Assembly: GCA_963580285.1 (NCBI GenBank) | Contig: OY757024.1 | Span: forward strand, 120,280,045 to 120,344,044 | DNA from: Lucinisca nassula | Lineage: Eukaryota; Mollusca; Bivalvia; Lucinida; Lucinidae | Length of the DNA: 64,000 nucleotides | Reading direction: 5' to 3' | In this document: piece by piece, positions 37,975 to 50,561 of the stretch | Layout of the letters: the number at the start of each line of letters is the position of its first letter | Position numbering within the stretch: the first letter of the stretch is position 1 | Translations under genes and position numbers: made by a program | Notes under the pieces: generated by a model | What the model saw: only the letters and a program-made list of their open reading frames with translations | Database searches by the model: none | Told to the model about the DNA's origin: nothing

Positions 37975-40442
37975 TTTTTAGCTCACCGTCACGTAGTGTC
38001 GAGGTGAGCTTTTAGGATCACTTTTTGTCCGTCGTGCGTCCGTGCGTGCGTGTGTGCGTAAACAATTTCTTTAAACGACATCTCCTCCGAAACCACTGAT
38101 CGGACTTTGATCAAACTTCATAGGAATGATCCCTAGGTGGTCCCCTTTCAAAGATGTTCAACTGGATCCGGTCCGTTGCACATCTAGGTCGTAGGAGCAA
38201 AAAAGAGATTTTTTTTTTCACCAAAAACTTTAAAAATCTTCTTCTCTGAAACCACAAGGCCCAGGTCTTTGATATTTGGTATAAAGCTTCACCTAGTGGA
38301 CCCCTACCAAGATTGTTCAAATTAAAGTGCTGGGGCCAAAAATGCCCTCGCCCTCGGGCCCTTTAGTTTTACATGGGCTTATATAGAGAAAATCTTTAAA
38401 AATCTTCTCTGAAACCCAAAGGCCCAGGCCTTTGATATTTGGTATGAAGCTTCATCTAGTGGACCCCTACCAAGATTGTTCAGATTATAGTGCTGGGGCC
38501 AAAACTGCCCCGCCCCGGGGCCCTTTGGTTTTACATGGGCTTATATAGGGAAAATCTTTAAAAATCTTCTTCTCTGAAACCGCAAGGCCCAGGTCTTTAC
38601 TATTTGGTTTGAAGCTTCATCCGGTCGACCCCTACCAAGATTGTACAAATTATAGTGCTGGGTCCAAAACTGTCCCCGCCCCTGGGCCCTTTAGTTTTAC
38701 ATGGGCTAATATAGGGTAAATCTTAAAAAATCTTCTTCTCTGAAACCGCAAGGCCCATGTCTTTGCTATTTGGTATGAAGCTTCACCCAGTGGACCCCTA
38801 CCAAGATTGTTCAAATTATAGTGCTGGGGCCAAAAATGCCCCCGCCCCGGGGCCCTTTGGTTTTGCATGGGCTTATATAGGAAAAATCTTTAAAAATCTT
38901 CTTCTCTGAAACCGTTAGGCCCAGGTCTTCGCTATTTGGTATGATGCTTCATCTAGTGGACCCCTACCAAGATTGTTCAAATTATAGTGCTTGGGCCAAA
39001 AATGCTCCCGCCCCGGGGGTCCTTTGGTTTTACATAGGCTTATATAAGGAAAATCTTTAAAAATCTTCTTCTCTGAAACCAGAAGATTTCATATTTGGTA
39101 TGAAGCTTCATCTTGTGGACCTCTACGAAGATTGTTCAAATAATAGCCCTGGGGCAAAAAATGCCCCCGCTCCGGGGCTCTTTGGTTTACATAGACTTAT
39201 ATAGGGAAATTCTTGAAAAATCTTCTTCTCTGAAACCACAAGGCCTAGGTCTTTGTTATTTGGTATGAAGCTTCATCTAGTGGACCTCTACCAAGATTGT
39301 TCAAATTATAGTCCTGAGACCAAAAATGCCCCCGCCTCGGGGTCCTCTGGTTTTACATAGACTTTTATAGGGAACATCTTTAAAAATCTTCTTTTGTGAA
39401 ACCACGAGGCCTAGGTCTTTGATATTTGGTATGAAGCTTCATCTTGTGGACCTCTACGAAGATTGTTCAAATTATAGCCCTGGGACCAAAAATGCCCCTG
39501 CTCTGGGGCCCTTTGGGTACATGGACTTAGATAGGGAATATCTTGAAAAATTTTCTTCTCTGAAACCACAAGGCCTAGGTCTTTGATATTTGGTATGAAG
39601 CTTCATCTAGTGGACCTCGACCAAGATTGTGCAAATTATAGTCCTGGGACCAAAAATGCCTCCGCCTCGGGCGCCCTTTGGTTTTAAATAGACTTATATA
39701 GGGAAAATCTTTAAAAATCTTCTTTTGTGAAACCACAAGGCCTAGGTCTTTTACATTTGGTATGAAGCTTCATCTTGTGGACCTCTACGAAGATTGTTCA
39801 AATTATAGCCCTGGGACCAAAAATGCCCCCGCTCTGGGGACTTATATTGGGAATATCTTGAAAAATGTTCTTCTCTGAAACTGCAAGGCCCATGTCTTTG
39901 ATATTTGGTATGGAGCTTCATCTCGTGGACCTCTACCAAGATTGTTCAAAGTTTAGCCCTCCGGCCACAAATGCCCCCGCCCCGGGGCCCTTTGGTTTTA
40001 CATAGACTTATGTAGAGATAATCTTTGAAAATCTTCTTCTCTGAAACAGCAAGACCCAGGTCTTTGATATTTGGCGTGAAGTTTCATGAAGTGAACCTCT
40101 ATCAAGATTGTTTAAATTATAGCCCTGAGGCCAAAAATGCCCCCACCCCGGGGCCATTTGGTTTTACATAGGCTTATGAAGGGAATATCTTTAAAAAATC
40201 CTCTTCTCTGAAACCACAATGCCCAGGTCTTTGATAGTTGGTGTGTAGCTTCATCTAGTGGACCTTTGCCAAGATTGTTCAAATTATAGCCTTTGTTGAT
40301 ATTTGGTATGAAGCTTCACCTTTTTAGACCTCCTTCAACATTATGCACATTATAGCCCTGGGGTCAAAAGTGGCCCTCCCAGGGGCCCACTTGTAACTCT
40401 ATGGATCAGGTGAGCGATCCAAGGCCATCATGGCCCTCTTGT
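37975..40442 (+). mobile_element. Helentron-like non-autonomous element with ~14 copies of a ~165-bp tandem unit
   Basis: Starts TTTTTAGCTCACC...GGTGAGC, has a (GTGCG)-type microsatellite, then about 14 imperfect ~165-bp units (anchors TGAAGCTTCATC and CAAGATTGTTCAAATTATAG). Ends ATCAGGTGAGCGATCC followed by the hairpin GGCCATCATGGCC and CTCTTG into poly(T). Matches the described layout of mollusc pearl/HINE elements. No transposase. Second copy at 57633. Confidence 0.75.
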
Positions 40443-40913
40443 TTTTTTTTTTTTTTTTTTTTTTGAAAGTTGATATGTAATACCGAGTTTCTATGTCAAC
40501 AAAATTCTAGATCCGTTACTGGACCCAACCACAGCGCTTCCGCTTCTTCAATAGTCCTTAACGCCCCTCACCCACACAGACCATGGATTCTACAAATCGC
40601 CACGATATTTAAAGGATTTGTAGCTGAATTGAAATCAGTTCTTCTTGAGCAATCGGTAATTCGTGGCAAAAAAAAATGGCCATGAACTCCCCATTCCAAA
40701 CAAAATCGTAGTTATGTCGTAACAAATTCGTAATGCATTCTTAGACATCATAGCTGAATCGTAATCGATATGAGGCATGCGTTAGTATTCTTAATTCTTT
40801 TGGTATTCTGTGGCTTGACCACGAACCGGCTATGAATCTGTCACGAATCCCACGAATACATGGCGAAGCAGTTACGGTGCAAGTAAGAAGAATTATGAAG
40901 AAAAATCCCAGAA

Positions 40914-41660
40914 TGGTATAATGATATCTCGAGTGACTTTGACTTTCAGGGTCCGAGGCCTAAGGTCAAGGTCACTACTTTCAGGGTCACAGGGTCAAGG
41001 TCACTGTGGCTATTTTAAGAAAAAAAACATTGTCATCGTTCTTGCACCTTAATTTATTGATGGATTTTAATATAACTTCACACAAATGTTGGGTATGATG
41101 ATATCTCTAGCAAGTTCGACTTTCAGGTTCCGGGGCTGAAGGTCAAGGTCACTGTGGCTATTTTTAGAAAAAACTTTGTGATCCCTCTAGTGCCTACATT
41201 TATGGATGGATTTTAATATAACTTCACAAAAATGTTGGCAATGATGATATCGTGAGCGAGTTCAACTTTCAGGGTCTGGGGCTGAAGGGCAAGGTCACTG
41301 GCTATTTTTAGAAAAACTTTGTCATCGCTCTTGCGCCTTCATTTATTGATGGATTTTAATATTACTTGATACAAATGTTTTGTATGATGATATCTTGAGT
41401 GACTTTGACTTTCCGGGTCGGGGTTGAAGGTCAAGGTCACTGTGGCTATTTTTTAGAAAAACTTGATCATTGCTCTAGTGTCCAGATTTATTGATGGATT
41501 TTAAGATAACTTCATACAAATGTTGGGTATGAAGTTCAACTTTCAGGTCTGGGGCTCAAAGTCAAGGTCACTGGCTATTTTTAGAAACACTTTGTCATCA
41601 CTCTTAAGTACCTACATTTATTGATGGATATAATGTAATTTTACACAAATGCTAGGCTAG
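40914..41660 (+). repeat. tandem array, ~145-bp unit, five degenerate copies
   Basis: Anchors AAATGTTGGGTATGATGATATC and TTGATGGATTTTAATATAACT recur about every 145 bp. Probably the core of another non-autonomous element. No gene. Confidence 0.65.
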
Positions 41661-41980
41661 GCTTTTTTTAATTTATCTTGCTCGAGGAGATTTGTATCTT
41701 CTGTGATGCCTTGTTATTACTTGGTAGTTTGTAGAATTTTTTTTATCAAATATAGATTTCGTTTTCATTTTTTTTTTTTGCAGTTGAAAGGCTTGAAAAC
41801 AGGATGATTAGGGGTACATTTTGGTTCTCTTTCATTTGCTGCAGTCTATTGGGCTGTTTTACAGAAGAATGTTTTTTTGATAACTTTCCCTCATCCATCT
41901 TAGGCCCCCAAAGGCGAGCTATGTTGTCTTCTGACAACTCTTGTTATTATTCTTATCGGATTCTTACATGCATTCGGCGT

Positions 41981-42224
41981 CATCACGAAAACACGCCTAT
42001 ATGATTTTAACCCCCTTGAACCCCACCTTTATATAGTAGAATTGGGGTTTACAGGGGTAAATCTTATTTCTCTTATTTCTACTCTAAAATATAGATTGTG
42101 GATACTCGTTAGAAACGCCTCGATGAGAAACAAGAAAAATATCACAATTTTTCATCTTAGAATGTCATTTTTTCGGCGGTAAAGTTTACAATGTGTTTGT
42201 ATAGGCGTGTTTGCGTAATGGAAT
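41981..42224 (+). mobile_element. MITE of the CGAAAACACGCCT family
   Basis: ATCACGAAAACACGCCTATAT at the left and TATAGGCGTGTTTGCGTAATG at the right, an imperfect inverted pair; the internal palindrome is half deleted. A partial inverted copy follows at 42500-42718. Confidence 0.75.
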
Positions 42225-43663
42225 TGTCAAGAATAATCTCGAATTCATTTTTATTCTTACCGGATTCTTACATGCATTCGGCGTATTCTTAAATGACTCG
42301 TAACTACTTCATGACGTTCGTGCAGTATTTCCAATGGAACATTGTAAATTGTAGTGGATTCTTGATAATATTCGTGCGATTCCACCCGAATCCAGTCGAA
42401 CCCCACGAATATTTGTAGCACTATTGTACCTGTATCGTAGAACGTCACAAACTGGCCCAGAAAACATTACGATCACTCATCCGTGTGATATAGTGCATTT
42501 TTTTCATACCTCAAAAAAAGTCATTTTTCTGATAAATTTGTGATATTTTTCTTATTAATACTCAAAACATAGGTCGTGGCTGCTCGTTAGAACCGCCTCA
42601 ATGAGGCGGCTCTAACGAGTACCCACAACCTATGTCTAGGAGCAGAAATAAGAGAAATAATGTATACCCCCGTAAACCCCAGTTTTCTCTATATAAATTG
42701 GGGTTTGAGGGGTGTTCATTTCACGGATTCGTTCACGTGATGATTTACAAGATTTCACGAATCCGAAACTTCATCAATTCGTGGCGATATTAGCGGCCTG
42801 TGTGGAATAGGGACATAAGACCGAACATGGCAGTACTGGGATGAGCATGGATCGTCGAGAAAAGTTCGAAATACTTGATAACATTTTTTTAACATGCTAA
42901 TTAACTTTTACAAATAAACTGGCGCTGAAGCTATCCAAAGAGTTTGTGATTTTACTCTTTCATCCCTGGGTTTCTGAACAGGACTCTTCTAGCTTTGGTA
43001 ATGGGTGAATAAATATATTCTTACAGAAAGGGATTTGTCTAGTTCATTGACATGGTGTCAACGGCCCCCGCCCATAGGGGCTTAGATATATATATGGGCT
43101 GCATGATGCTTCTATGCAGAGCTGCATCCGGCCCGCACACTAGTACTGGTAAACCGCTCAGAGGATCTAAGCCAGTCCAGGAACCGCGGTGCGAGGCGTA
43201 CCGTCCATGCTAATAAACCATATTGGTTTCATTGGGCGACAGGGCTTGAGATGTCATTTCATCTCAATGTCGGGTTATAGTCCCACAAAATTAGAAGCAA
43301 CGTCTCAAAAATGACATTTACAGTGTTGACGGGGACGTTAAACCTCAAATCGAACAAAGAGACCGCTCGTTACGTGTCCTCTTATCTGGATCTACAAGGT
43401 TAGCATAGGTATTTGTACCTCGGGATCTGCACCGGTCTACAAGATTGAAAGGGTTAAATAGTATTTAATTATCGGTGACCAATTAAACCGGCTACATGTA
43501 GCAATCCTTTACTGACTAACTTAGTAATTCGCCCGCTTTGAAGAGCTCTAATACAAATCAAGTTCCGTACTTTAAGCAAACAGTGAAGACACCGTCTGTG
43601 ACCTCTAATCAGTCCAGTGTTTCCGAATGTCCCAGTATTAGAACGGTTGGCATTTATGGGTAA

Positions 43664-43916
43664 GCGACGGGCCTCCGTGGCCTAGTGGTTAAGAGCGCTG
43701 ACTCTTGATCATTAGGTCTCTTGCCGCTGTGGTTCGAGCCACGCTCGGGTCACATGTGAGACGCCAAGTACTGCAACGGAAGGTCAGGTGGTTTTTCTCC
43801 GGGTACTCCGGTTTTCGCCCACTTCTGATTAACGATCGGCTAGATATGAGAGAAATAATCTTGAAAGGGCCGTAAAACACAACCCCCCCCCCCCAAAAAA
43901 AAAAATATATATATAT
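43664..43916 (+). mobile_element. tRNA-derived SINE, second copy of the family in the Polinton
   Basis: Same head (GCCTCCGTGGCCTAGTGG, B box GGTTCGAGCC) and body as 9649-9886, with a C-run/A-run end and flanking ATGGGTAA (43656-43663 and 43917-43924). Confidence 0.85.
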
Positions 43917-43935
43917 ATGGGTAAATATGTTTCAT

Positions 43936-44880
43936 TAGGGCCCCGCACTGAAAGTGTGGGTGCCCTATAGTAATCACTCTGTCCGTCCGTCTGTCTGTAC
44001 ACACAAATGGATAGATAGGTGGCTATGAACTTGGACAGAATCAATGTAAGTCAATGAGAGAAAGTGCGATTTATTCCGTTAGACACATAAAAGGTCTGTT
44101 ATGTGGTTAAAATTAGCCACCTAAGTATCAATCTTGCTCAAAATAGCCACATAAGTATCCATTTGTGAGAACATCCGTCTGTCTGTCCGTCCGTCTGTCC
44201 GTCCACAATTTTTTTTATCCTCCATAACTTTTTATTATTCCTGGATGGATTTAAATATTACTTGGCATCATTCTGTCCGTCCGTCTGTCTGTCTGTCTGT
44301 CTGTCCGTCTGTCCGTCCACAATTTTTTTTATCCTCCATAACTTTCTTATTCCTGGATGGATTTAAATATTACTTGGCAGAAATGTTAACCATAATGTGA
44401 TGGAGTGTTGCGCGCAAGACTCAGGTCCGTACCTCAAAGGTCAAGGTCATACTTAGAGGTTAAAGGTCAAAAAAGGGTCTTTCCTGTGTCCAATTAATAA
44501 CTTTGTTATTATTCCTGGATGGATTTAAATATTACTTGGCAGAAATGTTAACCATAATGTGACGAAGTGTCACACGCAAGACCCACAGCCGTACCTCAAA
44601 GGTCAAGGTCATACTTAGAGATAAAAGGTCAAAAAAGCGTCTTTTTCATTGTGTCCAATCTATAACTTTCTTATACCTGGATGGATTTAAATATTACTTA
44701 GCAGAAATATTAACCATAATGTGACAGTGTGTCACGCGCAAGACCCAGGTCCGTACCTCAAAGGTCAAGGTCATACTTAGAGGTGAAAGGAAAAAAAAAA
44801 ACGTCTTTTTTAACATCAACATTTTCCTACTCCTCTGATAGCGCTGCCGGGGCCCTAGTCAGTTTCACTGACAGCTCTAG
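43936..44880 (+). mobile_element. second Helentron-like family with ~170-bp tandem units
   Basis: Begins AGGGCCCCGCACTGAAAG and ends GGGGCCCTAGTCAGTTTCAC...CTCTAG. It has CTGT/CCGT microsatellite stretches, then three ~170-bp units anchored by CCTGGATGGATTTAAATATTAC and CGTACCTCAAAGGTCAAGG. No coding capacity. Confidence 0.6.
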
Positions 44881-45282
44881 TTACCATAGTAGTGGTAATA
44901 AACGTGTTTTTATTTGCCTTAGTCGAAGTTCGCTTAACACGGCGCCTGATCAGGGTCTACACTATTAACTTATAATGTCGAAATTAAAGGATCTAACAAA
45001 CGACCTTTCGTTGAGTTATTCTTTTTATGGCCCCACTTCCGAACGAACATAGAACTTGTCTGTTAGAAATGTTTTTCTTTTGCAGATGGGAAAGCTCAAT
45101 GTGTGGGCTGGCTAATCGGAGCTGAAAAGTTAATCGATTATCAGCCCTGTCATTACGATCGATAATCGATTAGTAATCGCTATGCTGTTTGTCATAATTT
45201 TACCTGTCTGGCTTTCTGTCCGAGCATGACTCTTAGCATAGTTTGCACTTTACTATAAGTATATTTGATAAGACAGGCCTTC

Positions 45283-45350
45283 GCAAACAGTGTAGAACCC
45301 AAATGAGACGCCGCATTCTGCGGCGTCTCATTAGGGTCTGCAATGTTTGC
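45283..45350. repeat. solo 68-bp palindrome of the GACGCCGC family
   Basis: GCAAACAGTGTAGAACCC...GGGTCTGCAATGTTTGC around the core GAGACGCCGCA/TGCGGCGTCTC. The same module recurs near 1855, 5455, 25911, 30115, 30405, 34920, 35600 and 57185, in several backgrounds. Confidence 0.75.
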
Positions 45351-46624
45351 CACTCATACGGCTATTTAAGGCATAACTTTTGGTATAGTAAATTGTACCA
45401 ATCAAGTAATCGATTAAAAGCAAATCAGAAATGATAATCATTTTTCTGGAATTTATCGATCGATTAATCGGTTATACGATTAATCGTGTCAACCTTACCA
45501 ACAGCTAAGGTCATACGGAGACGGGACCTCGGTTTAAAGACTCATCCGAAAGTCTGGAGAAGCCCGGGATCGATCCTGAAGCTCAGAATGTACTGAGCTA
45601 ATTTTGAAATTTACTGTATTGTCATGAAAAATGAGCAAATACGTTTATCTTTCTTCCTTTTTTCTTTGTTTTTTCTTCGTTGAATTTGGTATGACTCCTT
45701 TTTCGACTTTGATATGTTAACCCAATATCTGGAGAGCTGCTTGATGTACTACTGACACTGTAATCATGGTAAATCAACTTTTCCTCAGTCCTTTCAGTAC
45801 TTTGATTTCATGACGTGGTTGACATTCGCTCAAAACTGGATCACACTGGCATACTTTTTCAAAAATGTGGGTGTGTAACAAGAAGCAATGATTTTGTTAT
45901 ATTTCTCCATTTAAATATACATTGTTTCTACTTGTTAGAATCGCCTCACTAGTCGCAGATACGGTTGACAGGGCAGAGCTATCCGATGTTTACACATGCG
46001 TTTGGAATATTCTATTAACAAAAAAGGTAAACCAAGTCACCCGATTGTGTTTTCAGCAGTAAGCAAAACATACATGCATATGACCGTTTGGGCCGTTGCA
46101 AATAGCATTTTGAAAGCCACTCTACCGAATCTTTGTGTGGACTCGGCGAATTTGACATGCGTGTATCTCGTATATAGACAACACCGCCCCCTTCCCCCCC
46201 CCCCCCCCCCCCGCCCACCGGAGCTTGGGGAAATAGATTGGGATGCATGGTGCTTCCACGCAGAGCTGAAAGTACTGGTAAACCGCTTAGAATGTCTAAG
46301 CCTGCCGAGGCAAACGGGTGCGAGTCGGACCACCCCTGCATATAAATCCTATTGATTCGTTTGGACGGTAAGGCTTGAGAGGTCATTTCATCTCAGTGTC
46401 GGGTAGAAGACCCACAAAGTTTGAAGCAACGTCTCTAAAATAACCAAAATAGTGCTGTTGGTGAGGTAAAACCTCGATATCAATATGGCCATTTGGTCTG
46501 CTTGCAAAAAGCATGCGAACGAAAGGCACACTACCAAATCTTGTGGGCTCGGCGAATTTGGCATACATGTATACTGACCCCACCTAAATAGCTCCGCCCT
46601 GTCAATCGTAACCCACAGCATCTT

Positions 46625-46824
46625 TTAACCCTTATCCTGCTGTTCACGACAACCCATATCTTTGAAAACAGTGTAGATCCGGATCAGATGGCTTCTGATC
46701 AGGATATACACTGTTTGATATTCAGTTAGTGAATTTTCAGGAATAACTTACATCGGGTAATCTGATTGGTTCAAATTCAGAAATGGGCATGGCTTAATGA
46801 ATTATTCAGCGGTATAAGGGTTAA
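46625..46824. mobile_element. piggyBac-type MITE with palindromic core
   Basis: TTAACCCTTATCCTGCTG...CAGCGGTATAAGGGTTAA, close copy of 35037-35243. Confidence 0.75.
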
Positions 46825-46877
46825 TTAGCCCCGTTATTCCTTCTTATCGGGGCTATGATGTACCGTAGGGCCTATCG

Positions 46878-47065
46878 GACGACCTCGGTTGCTCAATCGG
46901 ATGAGCCTCTGACTAATGGTCTGGAGGTCGCGGGTTCGATACCTGCCGGGTCAGCAACATTCTTTCCAGGAGAATTTCTACGGTCATTCTCGCCCCTCCG
47001 CTTATTCCATAAGGCCAATTGTCAGTTTCTGGCAAAAGAATCTACACTGTACTCGTTAAGGCGAG
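46878..47065 (+). mobile_element. tRNA-derived SINE, another family
   Basis: Head GACCTCGGTTGCTCAATCGG with B box GGGTTCGATACC, then a body with CAGTTTCTGGC(A/G)AAAGAA, shared with pieces at 33290-33320, 33450-33490 and (inverted) 62090-62125. Confidence 0.72.
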
Positions 47066-47398
47066 TGGATACACCTTACGGGAGGCAACTCCTCCAAATA
47101 TATTTTTGACTCCCAAGTCCCCAGGAGCAAATGCTTTCCTTTAAGAGAAGGAGCAAATTCTTTCCTTTAAGCGTTGACCCCTTTTTCCGTCGGAAAGAGT
47201 TTATAGAAAAGTGAACGGGAAGTTCCGAAAGATGTCTCCCTTTAAAAAATGGCGAAAAAATCTGCCAGGTGTTCCCATTCTCTTTAATTGTTTATGCACA
47301 TAAGCCTGCCCAGGTAAGTGTGGTATGGTAAGCTGACCAGCCCGATATGATCGCAAAAGTGTTGACTGGGCCAGCTATCCTAATGATCTAAGAAGACG

Positions 47399-47735
47399 TT
47401 ATTCTGAGAGCCCTACGTCTTTCCATTTTCTCGAATTTATGCATGTATTATTTCTTCTCCACCACTCTTGCAGACTCGGGACTGATAACCTTGGTCGGTC
47501 CGGATCCCATAGCATTGCACATATCCTGCACCAAAACTTTGTGTTTATGAACCTCCCACAGGGCTGCCAGCGGAAGTATTGATTGTATAACTGATCGTCT
47601 TTGTCTAGTTTCTGTAGATGTTGTGCCAACTGGAGTGGCGAGTCGAAGTCTTCCACGTGGATGTAGGAACCAGGCGGAGCAGCACGTAGGTAGTCCTCCG
47701 GATGCGCCCCCATCACGACAGGAAGGACATCATGC
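47399..47735 (-). CDS. alpha-1,3-fucosyltransferase (GT10), exon 2 (C-terminus)
   Basis: Begins after a good acceptor (TTCACACTATTGCAG) and continues the exon 1 phase with HDVLPVVMGA, then APPGSYIHVEDF and a C-terminal LWDPDRPRL...SLQEWW segment. PVVMGA...APPGSYI is the conserved C-terminal GT10 block. The stop is at 47399-47401. Together with exon 1 the enzyme appears intact; a second gene in the same family was not seen. Confidence 0.92.
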
Positions 47736-49454
47736 CTGCAATAGTGTGAAGAAACTGTTGAAGGGCAATATTGTGTTGAACAATATACATTTTAATTATA
47801 AAAGCCGCCAACCTGAGGAGACTAACACTGGCGGACATTTAAGGCGTAATTGTGTCAAATTTGGTGACACGGAGGCCTTTTTGATATTTGATCTTCATCA
47901 GTGTGTCTCAACCTATAGGTTCTGTAACCGAAACGGATGATGGACAAGACCCGACAAACACAACACATCCCCCTCCGAGCACATATCGACCGACGTAGCT
48001 ACAGCTGGTGTCTGGGAATGTGTGGCGGCCGTAAAAAGTCTCCTTGCCCTATATCATAGTGAAATTTATATTTTCTCGTCCTTTTGGATCATTGATTCCA
48101 TTGTGGAATTTTTAAAGTATTTACGTGTCACTAATGAGGCCGGTGGGTCAGGCCTCAGATTCTATGACGGCTCCAACGTAAAGGCTTATTGAAAATTAAA
48201 GAGATAATGTTGGTTGGTGCCTGATGCTCTGTCTCTGGTCGGGCTCATCGGAGTCTAACTGTTGGTTTTCTTTTGCTCCAGCATTTCAGTGGTTTCTTGC
48301 TGTCGAGTCCTCACCGTTGTCTCACCTCTGTGGTTCTTTGATTTCTGTGTTCACGGAGATGTTGCACTGATGAGTTAGGAGGCCTTCATGCGGACTGAAC
48401 AAATTATTTGTCTTAATCGCGACGGAAGTAAGGGCGAGGATTGTGGCCACGTAAAATCGATTTAAGCCCCCCAGTGGAAATCTTCCACTGACCGTTCCAA
48501 GGCGGCTCTTCCGTGGCATTTTATTTATGTTGTTGTTTGTTACTTACTGTGTATATCACTTGTGTCTTTTAATTTTGGATGGCCATATGGCCATTTTGTG
48601 GGAAAGTAACTGTCCATATGGCCTTCCTTTGTTTAGGTTTCCATTATGGTCTGGTCGCTTAATGTTTGTATTTCTTTCCCTTTGGTGTCTTTTATGGATG
48701 GAGTAAGTTAATTGTATCAATTCCTGATCTTTGTTTTACTTCTACTAAATGGCCGGAACTAGCTAGTCTGGCCCAAAAAAACATGTACACTCCATATTTT
48801 TAAGTTCTGTGTTGTATTCCTTGCTTCCAAAGGACGACCCTTTCTAGAACATATTTGACGTCACTAAAGCTGGTGTCTGCGAATGTGTGGCGGCCGCAAA
48901 AAGTCTCCCTGCCCTCCATCATAGTGTAGTTTATATTTTCTTGTCCTTTGGGATCATTGATTCCATTGTGGAATTTTGAAAATATTTGAGGGTCAATGAT
49001 GAGGCCTAAATGGCCGAAACTAGCTAGCCTGGCCCAGAAAACCTGTACACTCCAAATTTTCAAGTTATGTGTTGTATTCCTTGCTTCCAAAGGATAACCC
49101 TTTCTAGAACATATTTGATGACTTTTTGATCTGGGCTCCGTCAAACAATTCCTGTTCTCACCAATGATACGCAATGAATGGTGCAGTGATTTACGTCACT
49201 GGTGAGATCTTGGGTTTGTTCCTCCAATTCACCTTATTTGCATTATCTGCTGGTTCCTAGTCTGAAGGTTATCAGTGTTGGCAAAACAGGTAACCAGACA
49301 TCCCTGACCTTGAAAGGCAAGGGGGTATGGTTACCTGTTTTTCCAATATTGATAATGTGCAAGCTGGGAGCCAGCAAATAAATGCAAATATGGTGAATAA
49401 CAGTCAGGTCTAAATTCATATATTTACTGGTATAAGCTATATAACATTACTCAC
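47736..49454 (-). other. intron of the fucosyltransferase gene, filled with repeats
   Basis: 1719 bp between GT donor and AG acceptor. Contains two tandem copies of a ~255-bp segment (48004-48141 continuing at 48746-48868, and 48869-49120). The first copy is split by a 604-bp retroelement tail. The rest has no recognisable gene. Confidence 0.85.
48142..48745 (+). mobile_element. 3' fragment of the TIR retroelement, in the fucosyltransferase intron
   Basis: Near-identical to 7041-7643: starts within the last codons of the reverse transcriptase (GGTGGGTCAGG...) and ends at the same TTTTACTTCTAC. The neighbouring duplicate at 48990-49010 reads GAGGCC-TAAATGGCC without it, giving an empty-site comparison: insertion with about 3 bp of shared GCC and no long target duplication. 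Antisense to the host gene. Confidence 0.88.
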
Positions 49455-50383
49455 CGAAGAGCATTGAGAAAGAACTTCTCAGTAATATAGTGTCTACAGT
49501 TTGCATTTTCAAATGCCAAATAAAACTTATAATCGTTCCGTAACATGTCAAAACATCCTTGCTGATCTTGTTTCCCACAGGTTCGGTCACCGCACGCGCC
49601 ATATACGTCAACACTGACATGCTTCTGCAGCTCGTGTACATAGTCCAGTCTTTTATTCTCAGACTCACAATTTGACACAAAAATAGCTGCAAATTTACTT
49701 TTTCCTTTTGCAATGTTTTTGTGTTGCGTAACAGATTCAATATTTGAACAATTACCAAATGGCATCCATTTGTCATATGGAGTAACTAGGGTCGAATCTG
49801 GCCGGTAGGTGGCAGTCCAGTTGATCACGTGATTTACTTTAGCGTAATCGGGGGATGCAACTGGACTTTCAAGCGCGAACATGATCCAGATTTGTTCTGA
49901 GTGACGAAGAGTTCTCCCTGCACTGTGTTCAATATCAAAAGAACCCAATTCTATTTCTTTGAACAAACGAGCATCCAGAATTCCATTTTCTGACGGAACA
50001 TCCAATATTTCACAGTGTTGTATGTTGCACTCCTCTCTAATGAAAATATCGTTTCCAGGGTTTATACTCCACCCTGCAGTACCTTGTTCCACTAAAATTC
50101 TTTTTGGAGGGAGGGAAGAATTGATTTTTGGCTTGAAGTTTAGTTGGGTATAAATTCTATCACCAGTTTCCACTTTCCATAGTACACTGGACTCTTTACG
50201 CTTGTTCTTTTGGAACATCACTGAGCTATTGTGCCTGTTATATATGTAAGGTAAATTAAAGCTTAATTCGAGTTCATTGGGAAAATGGTAAAATTCAGAA
50301 GAAAAGTTCAGTGTTATGAAAAGGAAAATACATAATGCCAGCAGGATTACAAACAGTCTGTAAATTTTCTTCATACGAAACAT
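49455..50383 (-). CDS. alpha-1,3-fucosyltransferase (GT10), exon 1
   Basis: Host Golgi enzyme that transfers fucose from GDP-fucose to glycans. Exon 1 encodes ~309 residues: short cytosolic start, one signal-anchor segment (~7-27, IYRLFVILLALCIFLFITL), stem, then the catalytic domain with INWTATYRPDS, CESENKRLDYV and the GDP-fucose-binding hallmark YKFYLAFENANCRHYITEK. The frame runs into a donor, CG|GTGAGT (49454-49449). Spliced to the acceptor at 47736, the phase fits and the product is about 421 residues, normal for GT10. Which fucosyltransferase paralogue it is cannot be told. An ATG at 50374 could also serve as start. Confidence 0.93.
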
Positions 50384-50561
50384 GTTTTCGTTGAAAACCT
50401 TTTGTCACGTATATTCATTTAAACTGTAAAATCCTATTATGGTTGCAAGCTGATATGGCCCAAACCTCAGTATAATAAAATGGTCCACGAATTCCCATTG
50501 CATCTTGTTGGGCGGGAAACTTATCGTCAGCTGAAGAACGAAAAATAAAAATATTAAACAT

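Larger units (their letters stand above)
40443..47398. other. gene-free stretch downstream of the fucosyltransferase
   Basis: Tandem arrays, MITEs, SINEs and the second Helentron-like family as listed. 44881-46195 has a palindrome and a SINE fragment; the rest is not recognisable. Confidence 0.65.

Noticed and set aside
38111..39939. Several minus-strand frames in the Helentron-like array
   Set aside because: They are translations of the ~165-bp tandem unit and recur at each unit and in the second array.
46015..46386. Minus-strand open frame of 123 codons
   Set aside because: Lies mainly in the (CAAA)n SINE-like repeat and a poly(C) run; the same peptide pieces recur at other copies of the repeat.
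46878..46950. tRNA genes at 46878, 9653, 43671 and 35380-35447 (minus)
   Set aside because: Each has A/B boxes but poor stems and is followed by a SINE body and tail or a recurring repeat, so these are SINE heads.
49447..49776. Separate minus-strand gene of 109 codons
   Set aside because: It is a different frame of fucosyltransferase exon 1.
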